A DNA stretch of 64,000 nt, from assembly GCA_002633005.1 (NCBI GenBank), contig NMRA01000660.1:113442-177441 (forward strand), read 5' to 3'. Below are positions 23,336-35,299 of this stretch, in pieces (within the stretch, counting starts at the first letter, position 1; the number at the start of each line of letters is the position of its first letter). Source of the DNA: Phoronis australis (Eukaryota > Phoronida > Phoronidae). The notes under the pieces were generated by a model, which was not told the DNA's origin, made no database searches, and saw only the letters and a program-made list of their open reading frames with translations. Both the position numbers and the translations under genes were made by a program.

Positions 23336-25701
23336 CGCAAGTAGCCTGCACAAAACTACCCATTGATCAAAAAGACCAGGTAGAGGAGAAAAACTTGGTC
23401 AAGTTTGTTCAATAGGAGGTGAAATAATAACTAGTGCCTTATTATGTTGGAAGGCGAGTGGCGTGTTCTTGCAGTTTGTAGTGATTTTGTGAAGATTATA
23501 CATGTAGCTACTGATAGCAGTGGACATTCAAGTTTGCGGTAGAATAAAAAATACTGGTAACTAAACCAAATTGGTTGCACCGTGATTTTGTTACACTCTT
23601 AGTCAAATTTCAGCCACATATTCAAGTACATGTACAGTGTTTTAATAAAAGGTACTACAATTGTAAAACATTTATTGATTAGAAATATACAAAAACTTAT
23701 ACAGTGTAAGTATCAATACACCACTCTAACATTTTTTTAGTTATCTTTCTCGTTTAACTGAATATTTAAAAACTGGAAGTGCGTTTTCGTTTAAGAATAT
23801 GTTTTTTAATTCAATGCGTTAGTTTTTTCAACAAATTCTTTGAACACATCATTTAAACATTGCAGGTCATGTAGGTACTCTCTAAATTGTCGCAAAAAGA
23901 CGATAAGACGGTGGGTGACGCTACAAGGCCGCCAAGCCTTGCAAGAACAGATTTCGTGCACAGGATGTAATTAAAAATTCACCGAATAATATCTAAAACA
24001 CAATTTACGCTTATCGTGTAGACAATTTACAGAAACGAGGCAAATTACGTTAGGACAACCTTTTTCAAATACGTTACTTCGTACAATTTTCAAGAACATT
24101 CACTAAATATTCATTACGTTTTTGTAACAAATAGTTGTACCAATGAAAATAATATTGTGGTCCTGAATACGTACAATACCAATCTGTTTAGTAAACAAAT
24201 TCATCGACACGCCTACACGTACGTGCACAAGGTGATTATCGACTGACGATCTGAGCGTAATTCGAATCAGTTGTCCGACGACCAGAGTTCGGACACAACT
24301 GCCAATGGCAATGGCTTCCGAGGTAACGACCCATAAAAGACTGTTAAATTTAGGTCGGCGTTAGGTAGATCTCATGTCAGCTAATCATTACCGACCGAGA
24401 AACAAGTTTATACTGCATGTGAAGTAAAAGCTGCAAAACGCCAATGGAGAATCAAACAAGGATCACATTTAACATTTAACACACATAAAAACTAGAAAGC
24501 GATAACTAACATATGGTCCCGTTCTAACCAGGAACGACTAGGAAAAGTTGGCGTAAGTATCAAAAGACTGAATGAACTGCTCCGCCATACTGTACAGCGA
24601 CCTGTACTGGTCCTGAAAACACAAAATACGCAGGATGAAAAGGTGGTGTTGGCGTAGTGAAAATGAAGAAAAACAGTACTAAGTAAACGTAGTCCAGGAA
24701 CTTTTCACTCGTAGGGTGACACTCTCGCTCACTGTTCAGTCAAAATACAAAATCCCGATTCTAAAAATAACCAAACCAGCTTGCACTTGAAAATTTAGGT
24801 TCTTCCGATTGTCACAAGCCAGGAGAAATTAACATAAGATCCTCGAAAACTCTCAAGATGACACATCAAAAACATTCTACCCAGCTCCGACGCCAGTATA
24901 AAGCTGCAATTATAGACGTTGTTATAAATGAAACGCACGGATCAAGGACCCGAAAACAATTACAGATAAATTAAATTTGGCAGCAGACGTTGAGCAAAGA
25001 CCAATTACCGCAATGGTTACCGCTGAAACTTACCACGTTGGTAATAAACTGGAATCTGGTGACTCTAATGTTCTTCACAGTCTGGAATACGTCGACGCCC
25101 TGTTCAACTTTGATTTTCTCAAACAGGTTGGCAAGAGTACAAAAGTATCCGCTACGAGTACAACCGTCCCTGAAATGGGCCATTTAGTGTAGAACTGGCA
25201 GGAACAATAAATCAATCTGCAAAGTTATGCAAACCCCTTGTAGTGGAGGTAGTGAATTCAATTCTGATGGGAAAATCGCCACAGGTCCCGACATGCAACA
25301 CAGGTATTCAACAGAGGTGCGAAACAACTACGCCATCTGATGTTTAACCCGTGGAAACTACAATGGCCCTGCCCATGAACATTAAGTGGGAGAGGCAAGG
25401 CGCTAAAAGAGACAGTAACACAATAGCTGTACTTAATTGACTTTCCCGACTAAAACACCTGGTGGGTTAAAAGAACCATTGATGTGTCTGAACCTGCTGA
25501 CAAGGGAGAACCGAGGAAATTTCTACATTCAACATGATTCATTTATGAACATAAAACTTGCTATATTTACTCACAAACAATGTATTACAGCTGCGTTTTT
25601 CCCGGTTTGTTGCTGCGCCAGTTCCACAATTTCAATAAGTTCAATAAGCGCACTTTGTAGGTTCGATGGTGGCACAGCCAGTTTGTTTGGCCAGCCTCTT
25701 A
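23336..25701. repeat. Tandem segment B of gene P 3' region
   Basis: Partner of 20,318-22,704. The first bases after the gap, CGCAAGTAGCCTGCA, match CGCGAGTAGCCTGCA at about 20,316. A TTTATT at 23,671 (AATAAA on the minus strand) could be a polyadenylation signal about 0.87 kb past the stop codon, and segment A has the same at 20,658. Confidence 0.92.
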
Positions 25702-28700
25702 CTTGGAAATGTTTGATTTCCCGACCTTTGCTGTTCGGCTGGAAGAAACAAGTCAAAATGTGACTATGGTCTTGCTGTTCAGAATGAAGGTACACGTACT
25801 CCCAATTATCACAAACATGAGATCTAATGTCCATGGTGATCTAGTTGTGAAAATACGTTCATTACTTCAACAGCGTATGATGTTAGTGGACAGTGACGAC
25901 GACACAAAAACGAGAGATGCTGCACCATGCGGCTAACGCCTTAGATTTATGTACTATTGAACTCCGGATTGATCAAGACAACACGAACAATGTAAAATAA
26001 CCAATACAATTACCCTCCTTGTGTCAGTCAAAACCAGAGTTCGCTGCTTGATAACCTCGCCATGGTGATACCTTGACCCAACGCATTCCACTTCATACCG
26101 TCCAAAGCGCACAGACTCTTCATCCGGCCAGTATTGAGGACACGTCTAAAACAGTGGGTTAGCAGTAACATAAGTCATACTATCCAGGGACCCTTTAGTT
26201 TGATTAGAGTGAGATCGAGTATAGCAAAACTAAGGTTATGAAGGACCTTCGAGACAAGTTTGTGCACTCACCAAATAAGTTACAAAACTAAGGAAATTGA
26301 CTAAAGAAAATATTCTCTGACAGTAGGAAACGTGTAGTGGGCCCTTTTTCAATAAACGTTTCACGGTTTTGTTCACGCATGTGCTATTTCGTGTTTCTTT
26401 TTCCTGACATTTGCACTCCATATCCTCGGCAAACAACGCCCCAAGTAAAGTTTGTTGTTGCTACTATTCCTCTAGTATATCTTAAGATTGTCCCCAAGAT
26501 TGAGTGTGTGTAGGTTACATACTTCCTTTCCACAGGTTCTCTTATTCCATATTGTTTTTATACCACCTTCGAAGGTTGTCGTCTGTTTTGTTGCATTCGT
26601 GTTGTCTGAAGGCGTCAATCTATCGCACAGTACCGTAATTCTTCGGATGCCGTGAGATTCTTAATTCTGTGATACTTAGATTTCAAGTCATTTGTGACTG
26701 CAGTACGCGTTCTTCTATTTTGTAGTTTTTAACATGCGAAATACATTCCAAGTGACACATTTGGTGTTGTTTTCCTGGTTGACATCTGTACTAAAGAAAG
26801 CAGAACATGTAGACTTTGCTTTTAACTTGAGACCAAAATGTCATTAAAAAGGGATCAGGTGACCATTTCCTTATAGTAAAATTTAGCACAAAAGAAAGGT
26901 TCTAGTACATGACAAAAATTCATTCGATATATACTATCAAAATGAACTCTCAAGCGATTTGCAACAGTTTTTACAATATCATTTCAGTTTCGTTTTATTC
27001 AACTTTTGTGTTCACAAAACTCCGACATCACATGCACGAGTGCAACGTTTTAAAAACAATTCCTAAAATGTGTGCATCAAACAAAGTACATCGACCTTTC
27101 ATATCAATCAGTCACTTCCGAGACAAGATGTTTTGAACTTCGTCAAATTTGTGCTTTTTTCTACTGCCTACCTGTACATAATAATATATTGGTGGAAGTG
27201 AATGCATTAAGGTGAGGGGCCGTATTGGGGATACAGTTTTATCAGTAAACAATACCCACAGTATATTTGGAGTGGGGAGATCAAATGCTATGGTTCTACG
27301 AAAAAGAACTCATCCAGAAGCTCCATACTAAAGCATATTGATGCCCTTTCCACAAACGACCTCATGCTAGTGACGATACTTCAGACCTTAGTTTACGGAG
27401 ATAACAGCAGTAATTTTTTCATTTACACGTTCTATTGAAAGTCAAGTGCCTGGCAATATTGTTTTGGAAAATCAGTAGAGGGTTAAACAAACAGAAATCT
27501 TAACGACGAAACAACGACGAACACACTCAATCGACTCGCTGGTTACCTGCTTACCTTTAGGTGGTCATTAGCCAGGACACAGGAACCACTTAATTTTCCT
27601 TGGCTAGTCGAATTCTCAACAGGCAGCCCTTTACCCAAACAGACTGGCATGACTGATGGAGCAAGTGTAAATGTGTTCTGTTGTTCAGACAAATCGGTCC
27701 TTAAAATTTATGTTCAAGAAATTTGAAACCTAGAAATGGTCGTTGCGCCTTTTTGGAGTGCATCTTTTTACTGTCGACGACTTTTGTTTGCGATAGTGTT
27801 CTGTATTCATACAGTGTGAATAACACATAGGTTAAATCGGCCAGATATGTGATTATTGTACATGTACACCTGTACATGTATGTGCTTCAAGTACGCCGGC
27901 TATTAAACACAACTGCAGAAACGAAATACTTGGTGCGACGCCAATTGACCACTCTAAAAATCGTCCAAACTGCGCCACTTTTTCAAGGTGTTGCAAAGCT
28001 AACCAATGACTGCTGAGGTTACATCAACCAAAGCTAAAGCTCGTGTCACAGCTTGATACCTGCGTGTTGGCTTGGCACGTAGGGAACCAACAAGATTTAA
28101 TCGACAGCACGTGGGAAACTTACGTCATCATTTTGATTCGCATCACTCAGCATGACGATCACGTGGCAATCGTGATCGTGAACCATCCTCCAAAAATCAC
28201 CAACGGTGTTGGGTAACGGACTCTGTGTGACGATGAATGCATCCCGTTGATTATATCCCTGAAAGCGTACAGGTCCATGAGACAGCGATGTGACCAACCG
28301 AGAGCAATGGATAGATGCTTTTCTGAAACCTTCCCCCACAAGCTCAAATGGGTTAAAATCGACGAAAACACGACGTTGCAGATCCCAAGGTTTGATAACA
28401 AAAGAAATATTTGACAAATTATGAACGTGGAATATTCCCAACTGTTAGCAATTGAAAAACACACTAACAAAATCACCGAGTAAGACTGGTGGTCACGTTC
28501 ATCTCAAGCATTGTGTTGCATCACCATATGCGGATCCAGGATTTTGAGTTAGGGGGGCAGAGCACAGGAAAAACCAGAACTTTCGCAACATGCGCGCACC
28601 CAGCCTAAAGCGTAAGGATGTAGGGAGTCTTGAACTTTTGGTTTTGTGGACGTTATTACTAACAAAAAACGCTAAACAGGGTTTGTTCAGGACTATGCAA

Positions 28701-30814
28701 TGTGCATTCGGCCTCCGAGCCCCCCTAGGTGCGCGCATATACCATTCACCAATTTGCACCCCGAACTGCCAAATGAAATCTCGGAGAATTTTAGGTGGGC
28801 GGCATGGCCTCCTTGAACCCCCGCCCCTCTTATAAATCCGTCGATGAATACTGTGTTCGTTGCGTTCAAGTTGTTGGAATCAAGACTCTGAACAACTGTC
28901 GGATCGAATAATACAGACAACAACGAAAGTTACAGTCAACGCAAACGAACAAGTATTAATTCCAGATCTTCGGACTTGCATTTTTATTGTCAAGGACACT
29001 AAAGTGATATTGCACCATGTGCTAGGAACGAATAACCACGAGTATAAATTCAAATATCAGAGAAACAAAGGCAAGGGTGACATCTATGGCAATAACAGAA
29101 AGCAACTGAGTTTTAAATAAAGAGGCGGGAACAAGGGATCAATACATTTCTGTTGACTACACGCGTTTCACTGCTGTCTATTTCTACCACCAGTCAGTTG
29201 CTGAGTGAGTAAACCTTCGATCACACATTCCATTTACCATGAAGGTGTTGGATTTATGATTGTACATAATATACATGTACATCGTGTCACGAATGCATGA
29301 AGGAACGGTAAATCAGAAAAATGAAGCTGCAACCAAAATGTGAAATTAAGAAAAGCAATACTTGCAGCTATATCAAATTTATCTACAGAAATGAATACCA
29401 ATGTTAGTGTAAGTGTCAACGTGTCTTTAACATGGCCCTTGCTCTGGTGAAAAGGAATTTTGGACATACCAGTGGGATGTAACAGACAAATTATAGACAA
29501 AGCTCGGCTCCGAAATGATTCCTGTGACACATTATGGTGTAGAGTCAGGCAGTTCTCCAGAAGTAACAAACTGTTCTGTCCAAATCCAAAAAGCATATTT
29601 ATTTCGTGGCCTTAACCTTTTTGACGGGAGAATGACTTTGCAGCATTAGTTTCACTCACGTTCACGAAGACTGCATTTATGTAGTCATTTCCTCCATCGT
29701 CGGCCGCCGTCATCAAGTAGGGACGAGATCGTCCAACTGAAATGATGAACAGAACGAAGTATTAAAAAGTATTCTTAACTGACAACAAACAGTTCCACCC
29801 AATAATTGAACAAAACATTGGGTAATACAAATATGGCGATGTATGGGCTTCAACCAAGAACAAAGTAAGAAACATCGCTAGATAATGAAAGCTTGCCGGC
29901 TGTTTCAGGGTGGAATACAGATTTTATTTTCCCCATGAACATATTCAGAGCGAAAGTAACACTATTAGTGAGAACCAGAGTTTACACAACTTAGCCCTGT
30001 AACCCTTTAAAGGTAATGATGGGTATAACGGGGTTGATGATCGATGTTCACATATAAAGTTATGAGGTGGGCTTAACTAAATCAACAAAATCAGTTTTGA
30101 GTTTCAGTTTTCACTTCAAAGTGGTAATTTTCCTCGTGCTGTAACTCAAAAGGTATCAAAAACTTTAAACCCACGTGGTAGAATGTTTGGATCTCTATTC
30201 TTGGAAGAGTTTTCTGTCAGTTTCCCAGCGGCATACTCCTCGGCGTCTGCAGCCAGGCACAGTCGATTTAGAGTCTACAATGAGAGGCAATGACCGAGAT
30301 TACAACAAGTAAGAACTGAATTAAGCACATTTGACTTTACCAAGTACTACGCACTAAGCATCACTTCCGTTAGGATTACATTCACCCCTGGAAAGAGAAT
30401 CAACTTCAACAATGTCTACAACAACGACGGCGACGACGCGACGACGACGATGACAACAACCACCACGATGACAATAATAACATACCGGTACATGTAAAAC
30501 GTCAAGAAACGATAAATGTAAGGTCAACTAGCACATGGAAACAAAAACAGGAATTCCACGGGAGAACTTATTACTTATAAAATCTCTCCGATGGACATAC
30601 TGGCCGGTTACATTTTCGTTGATAGTTTGACAGGAAGGAGATAAACATTCGCCGCAAAGTGCTTGCAGCGGACCGTGGTTTACAAAAATACTCACCTTGA
30701 GCTCTTTCTTCAAAGTTGTCTTGTATGACAGCAGAAATAGTGTTAAAATGATGAATATGCCAAATTGAAACCTCCCGTCCACATTACGTGTGAACTGTAG
30801 GTTACTCTGGACGC
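24538..30814 (-). CDS. Gene P: receptor-type tyrosine phosphatase, TM plus single PTP domain
   Basis: Exons in transcription order: 30,696-30,814 (TM), 30,175-30,274, 29,660-29,736, 28,124-28,258, 26,014-26,145, 25,575-25,738, 25,034-25,169, 24,538-24,612 (stop TAG). All phases agree and the exons from 30,274 onward give 272 residues, one whole PTP domain. The TM core is [14 protein letters not shown] followed by basic residues. Domain landmarks: [59 protein letters not shown] (W164-N166), IHCLDGCTRSG (C202-R208, catalytic loop intact), VDVFQTVK, and a SFDTYANFS end like the SFDHYAT tail of LAR-type receptors. The WPD aspartate is Asn, the KNRY tyrosine is Asp and the Q-loop is TNVDQY. These D2-like changes suggest weak or absent catalysis, with a phosphotyrosine-binding or scaffold role. 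The donor at 26,013 (GTAATTG) is the only weak splice site. Confidence 0.93.
28526..28847. mobile_element. Short hAT-like MITE in a gene P intron
   Basis: The left end, GCGGATCCAGGATTTTGAG followed by a G-run, and the right end, a C-rich tract followed by ATAAATCCGTCGATG, are inverted relatives. It shares inner segments with 19,619-19,768. Confidence 0.55.
30417..30475. repeat. GAC/ACG trinucleotide microsatellite
   Basis: Imperfect (GAC)n changing to (AAC/CAC)n, in the intron just downstream of the gene P TM exon. Confidence 0.85.
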
Positions 30815-31639
30815 CTGTTCACTAAAGACCTAATCGCCGCCTGGCGATATAGTGGCTTTCAATTTAGCGCTGCTATTTCAAAAATCAGTGGTATTTGTTA
30901 ATTGGGCACACTTTTCTCAAGTACAAATCTTGTAAGGCTTTGAGGACGGGGTGTTTGTTTGATTGCCACTATTTCACCCATGCCAGTATAATTAAGACAT
31001 TACCAAGAAAGGTCAAGTGACAAATCAACGATCTTTGGCCATTTTACGAAAGCAAATCCAAAATGATCGCTCAACTATGAAAGAAAGCCGTTATAAAGAC
31101 CGGTACTCTGTTAATGTTAACAGAATATGACTAGTTTATGTGTTCTATGACGTAAATCAATGGCGTAAATGTGGTTAGAAAATGCTGACTAAAACGAGCA
31201 TCGGTTATCGGAAATTCATACACCTGCCCCTGCATGGGTATACCGCAGGTGCATAGATGGCGCTATTGTCATTTAAATATTTCTGAAAGCTCAGCGTAGG
31301 TAACAATGGTACCAACGGTAGAATCCACATCTGCCGCCGGTATAAGCAAAGTCCCTGTTCGCCAAATTCTGTTTACGGCAAAACATAGTTATCAAAGACC
31401 TCAATGAACTTATTTTCAGGGGGACGCCCAGCCTTATATACTGTATGTGAGGCTCGAAATTCCGACGATGTGGACGTCCGAAACTGCGAATTGTGCGTTT
31501 AAGCCTATTTAGTGGACTTTTGACTCGTTCTCTCGGACTTTTTGTTTCTCTGAGGTGGACGTTTTGCCCAATTCGCCAAACGGGAGGTTCGTTCGAGCCT
31601 CCCCAACCCCTATGGGTGTTAAAATAACATTCTTCCTAC

Positions 31640-31697
31640 CTTTTTGTAAAGCAATGAAGCAGGTTTCATCAATATATTTGTATTGAACAACAATACA
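31640..31697 (-). CDS. Gene P: candidate ectodomain exon next to the TM exon
   Basis: It reads CIVVQYKYIDETCFIALQK and ends in phase 1 at a GTAGGAAG donor, which fits the TM exon if that exon starts at 30,814 ([12 protein letters not shown] before the membrane span). The acceptor GTCTGAG follows a pyrimidine-rich tract. The start phase 0 fits the candidate exon at 34,230. Two cysteines suggest a small disulphide loop. The exon rests on splice phase and composition only. Confidence 0.5.
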
Positions 31698-32405
31698 CTC
31701 AGACACAGTCAGGGCCGTAGGAAGCGGGGAGGTAGGAGTACGTGCGCCCCAAAAATTTGCAGTCGTTAGAGTTAAATGGAGCTATTCGGAAAATCTACAA
31801 TAACTAGAGGGCGTGCGTGTACTAGTGGTGATAGATTAACAGCCTCGATTTCGCGAGCCCTTTAAATACATGGTGAAATGGCTTGCAGCCGAGCCAACTG
31901 AATCTGAGATTGCGTAAAAAGGGTGCTCTATGAGAGGAAGTAAGCACGACCTCATACAAAGGTAAGGTTTGTGCTTATTTTAAGGATTATTCCATGATTA
32001 TTCTACCGATGCCTGTTAACTGAGGTACTCGCCGATGTCGACTTCGCGGCAATCAGTCGCCAGTCTGGTTAATCTTTGTTTGTTGTGATATGTGATACGA
32101 TACTTGACGTAACAATCGGAATCTTTTCGTACATCAAAGCATTATTTTTGTTTGGAATAATTTCTAACAGTTTATCAGTGACAGTTACATCAATCAATGC
32201 TGAATGGTTATCTGTCAACTCGATACAGCTTAATGAGTTAAGATTACAATCCAAGCCCAATGGCAAAGGGTACATGAGTGACAAATATCCATTGCATTAG
32301 ACTATTTGTTTACTCCCTATCATATGTCTTCTGGAAATCTATTACACGTTGAAATGGAAATCTATCACGTCTGTTTTCACATAACATTTGTTTTTTAGGT
32401 TTGAG

Positions 32406-33527
32406 GGCTTATACCGTTCAGAGGAGATATGCATCGCTTCTGCACCGTGCCTGAATGGACAAAATTGGTTTTTAGCATTTGGCTACAGCTAACCCACAAG
32501 ATCTTCCCATCCAGTGCAGATCTGTTGCCAAAGCCTACTTTCAATATTGGAGACAAAGCCTTTGAAAAGGACCAGCTATTTTTAAAGAAAGGTAGGTGAG
32601 TCATTTTGTTAATTTACTTATTCAGGTCCTTAACGAGGGATTGGCATAGGGGGTTGGGGTTGTAATATTTGGTACAACTGAATGTGTGGAAATAACAGGT
32701 AATACATGTTTGGGGAAAAGAGCATGGTGAGGTAATTCTTAACCTTCATGAAGTCCCTTCAGTTGATTTCATGAAACTGTTTTGCTACTTGTATCAATTG
32801 TAAACCCATGAAAATATGTTACATTTTCTGAATTCACAGTGACTGAATAGTCTTAACTCATGCCTTGAAATGTTGCAAGTCGTTATAAATTCAAATGACT
32901 GCCACTTTTGTGAAATTGCATTTTTGATGGTGCCTTACGATTTGTAATTACTCTTAAACAACAGAAAGATTATCCATCATTTTTAAATGACCCAAGTCTT
33001 CATATCTTCTATTAGAAGAAAAATTAAAAATCTGAGAAACAGTTCCCTCAACCTTAGACTAGACCCATGAACCTGTAATCTAAAAAGTTTAAAATTGCTG
33101 AAAGTATCAAAATTAAAAAGGCTTGAAAATGGGTAACAAAGGTTTGAGGTTGTCTCAAAAAACTTGTAAATTGTGCAGAAAAATGATGCGTTTAAAGAAT
33201 TGTTATGGCTAGGAATAAAAATAGTCACAGTTTTATGCAATACGTATTATATACACCCTTGGTTTCTGAAAATAGTAATTATTTAATTTTATGTGAAACT
33301 GTAGAGCAGTCACCATATATTTTTGAAAAACAGGGATAACATTTTTGATCCAATCTGGAGTACTTAATTATTCATATTTCAATATTTGTTCCAGGTTCAG
33401 TGACATTTTAAGGCCACTTCAAGCTGTATCATAGGCAAGCTTTGTTACTCCGTTCTCTTCCCACAGCACTTCCAAACACCAGCAGTGCTGTATGGCACAA
33501 TGTACAAGTCAGTGGCCCTGGAGAAAT
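32406..33527 (+). CDS. Candidate two-exon plus-strand gene fragment, product unknown
   Basis: A block ending 32,591 at a strong AAAG/GTAGGT donor reads RFCTVPEWTKLVFSIW and then PKPTFNIGDKAFEKDQLF. A second block, 33,467-33,527, has acceptor CCCACAG and donor GTGAGT, but all three frames are open, so its reading is unresolved. If real, the gene would be nested inside an intron of gene P. I recognise no family. Confidence 0.3.
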
Positions 33528-34229
33528 GTGAGTCGCAGAACTAAGTTACCATAAGACAATGTGGCAGTGGAATGTCTGAGTATTCAGATGAACTATATCT
33601 ACTGCTACACAAATAAACCTTGTTGGTCAGGATGCCCTTCCGTCATGTGTCGACAATAGTTTATTTCCTTTCCTGGAACAAACATGAGGGACTGAAGCTG
33701 AAGATGACCTAGTGACACTCTGGTCTAGTTCAGGGTCTGATTTTGGGCTCAAAACGATTCAAGTGATATGCTGCTGTGTTTACCTTCAAGGGTCTAATTG
33801 TGGATGTTATTGAGGCTGAATGAGGTTACATGAAAGAAAGCCACATGTTGAAACTGGACCTTTTTTACAAGCGCTTCTATAGGCCATTGAAACTAGATCC
33901 CAATGAAATGAAAGCCAAAAGCTGAGTGACATTAAATTTTCCTTTCAGAAGAAAGGCTTTATACTATTGGTAAAAACTTTTCAATTTGGTACACATTATG
34001 GGGAAATGACATTCTGTGACTGCATCGATTGTCTTATTGTATGTTTTCAATTGTAGGTAGCTGGGTAAGAATCTGCTATGCACAAGATTCGAGAATAAAC
34101 AATTATCAGTGTATTTAAAAACAAATGGCAAACTGAAAAAGCACAGAAAGAAACAACACTACGACGGAGTCCGTAATCAGGCATATCAGGTGCTGAATTT
34201 CTGAATTATGTTCAATTCTCTCAGGTTAC

Positions 34230-34306
34230 TGCTGAAGGATTGCTTTTCACTTTGTCCAAAGGTAAAATAGATGGTCGGGCGGTTGGTTTCAGTTGTTTTT
34301 TCTCAC
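34230..34306 (-). CDS. Gene P: candidate linker exon in the ectodomain
   Basis: It reads EKKQLKPTARPSILPLDKV and on to NPSA. It enters in phase 1 after acceptor TTACAG, matching the phase-1 exit of the exon at 34,937, and leaves in phase 0 at GTAACC. It is Pro/Lys-rich and has no cysteine. Confidence 0.45.
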
Positions 34307-34936
34307 CTGTAACACAATAGTCAGAGAAATATTAGCAAATTTTAAAAGAAAAGACAAGACGAAACTACTTTTTTAAGGCAGAACATACTTGACGTTTCAT
34401 GTTCATGTTTATGTGTAGAAACTAATAACCTTTGTACCCAAGTCTTATTTAATATCTGAATTAAAATATGTGAAACAGGCTAAAAGTGATTTAACAATGT
34501 GTATTTTTCATGACACTTAAAATGTGTTTCTGATCTCAACAAATAAAATTCATTCTAGGTGTCAATTTTTTCCAATGCAATGAATGTTATTCATGTTAAT
34601 TCGATAACTGATCTGGTAGTCCTGGGGGTGGGGTCCACGATAAAATAAGGAAACTCACTCATCTAGAGAGTTTTATTGAAAACAGCATAGTTTTGAAGAG
34701 AAGCTGCTGTGAAAAAGTCACCCTTGACTTCTGTACATCACGTACAATACACCTCTTATTTTGGGAGCACTCCTACCCAGGACAATATGAATATGTGCTG
34801 CTAGCCTACCCGGCATCAGGTGAGTTTCATAAAAGTAACACTTGGTTCCACTCAATAAACCTGTTATTCAGTTGGTTAACTGGTGGGGATAACATCACCG
34901 AACGATGTTGATAGAAACTGATTGCTAAAAACTTAC

Positions 34937-35172
34937 CAAGTAATGTTGTGTAGTCTCCCAATGGAACTGCATAGTCATAGGCATAGAGCACACGCGGAGC
35001 TTCAGCATCCACACACTTTTTGTCAGTTAGTTGGCCCTGTTGACCGCAATTGTCCACGAATATAGTAAACTTAGGTCTTTTGGGAATGTTTGGCCACCTG
35101 TCGAAGACTTGCACCAGGGAAATTAGCAGTGATAAGGCTTAGCGCTACGACGTATTTTGATAAAAATTCCAT
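34937..35172 (-). CDS. Gene P: probable signal-peptide and first ectodomain exon(s), frame unresolved
   Basis: An ATG at 35,172-35,170 starts MEFLSKYVVALSLITANFPG, a convincing signal peptide. The downstream coding frame (KPKFTIFVDNCGQQGQ, KKCVDAEAPRVLYAYDY) is offset by one base and ends at a GTAAGT donor at 34,936. Either a short unseen splice (an acceptor-like AG lies at GGTGCAAG), a sequencing indel or a true frameshift separates the two. The mature segment has two cysteines. I do not recognise a domain. Confidence 0.5.
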
Positions 35173-35299
35173 CTTTTACCAGTTGTTTACATGCAGACAG
35201 CCACGCATGCGCAATTCAATCACCACTAGTACAGCAGCGACACCGCGAGGAGAATTCTCCGAATAGCCCCATTGTGGAAAACGACATAGGGGTGGGGCC

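Noticed and set aside
22437-23415. Long open frames spanning the N run on both strands
   Set aside because: They are open only because N codons cannot be read as stops. Real coding sequence here is the minus-strand PTP exon ending at 22,704.
27840-27890. TACATGTA-rich palindromes such as GTACATGTACACCTGTACATG
   Set aside because: TACATGTA words are scattered through the whole window and appear to be a compositional habit of this genome, not a local site.
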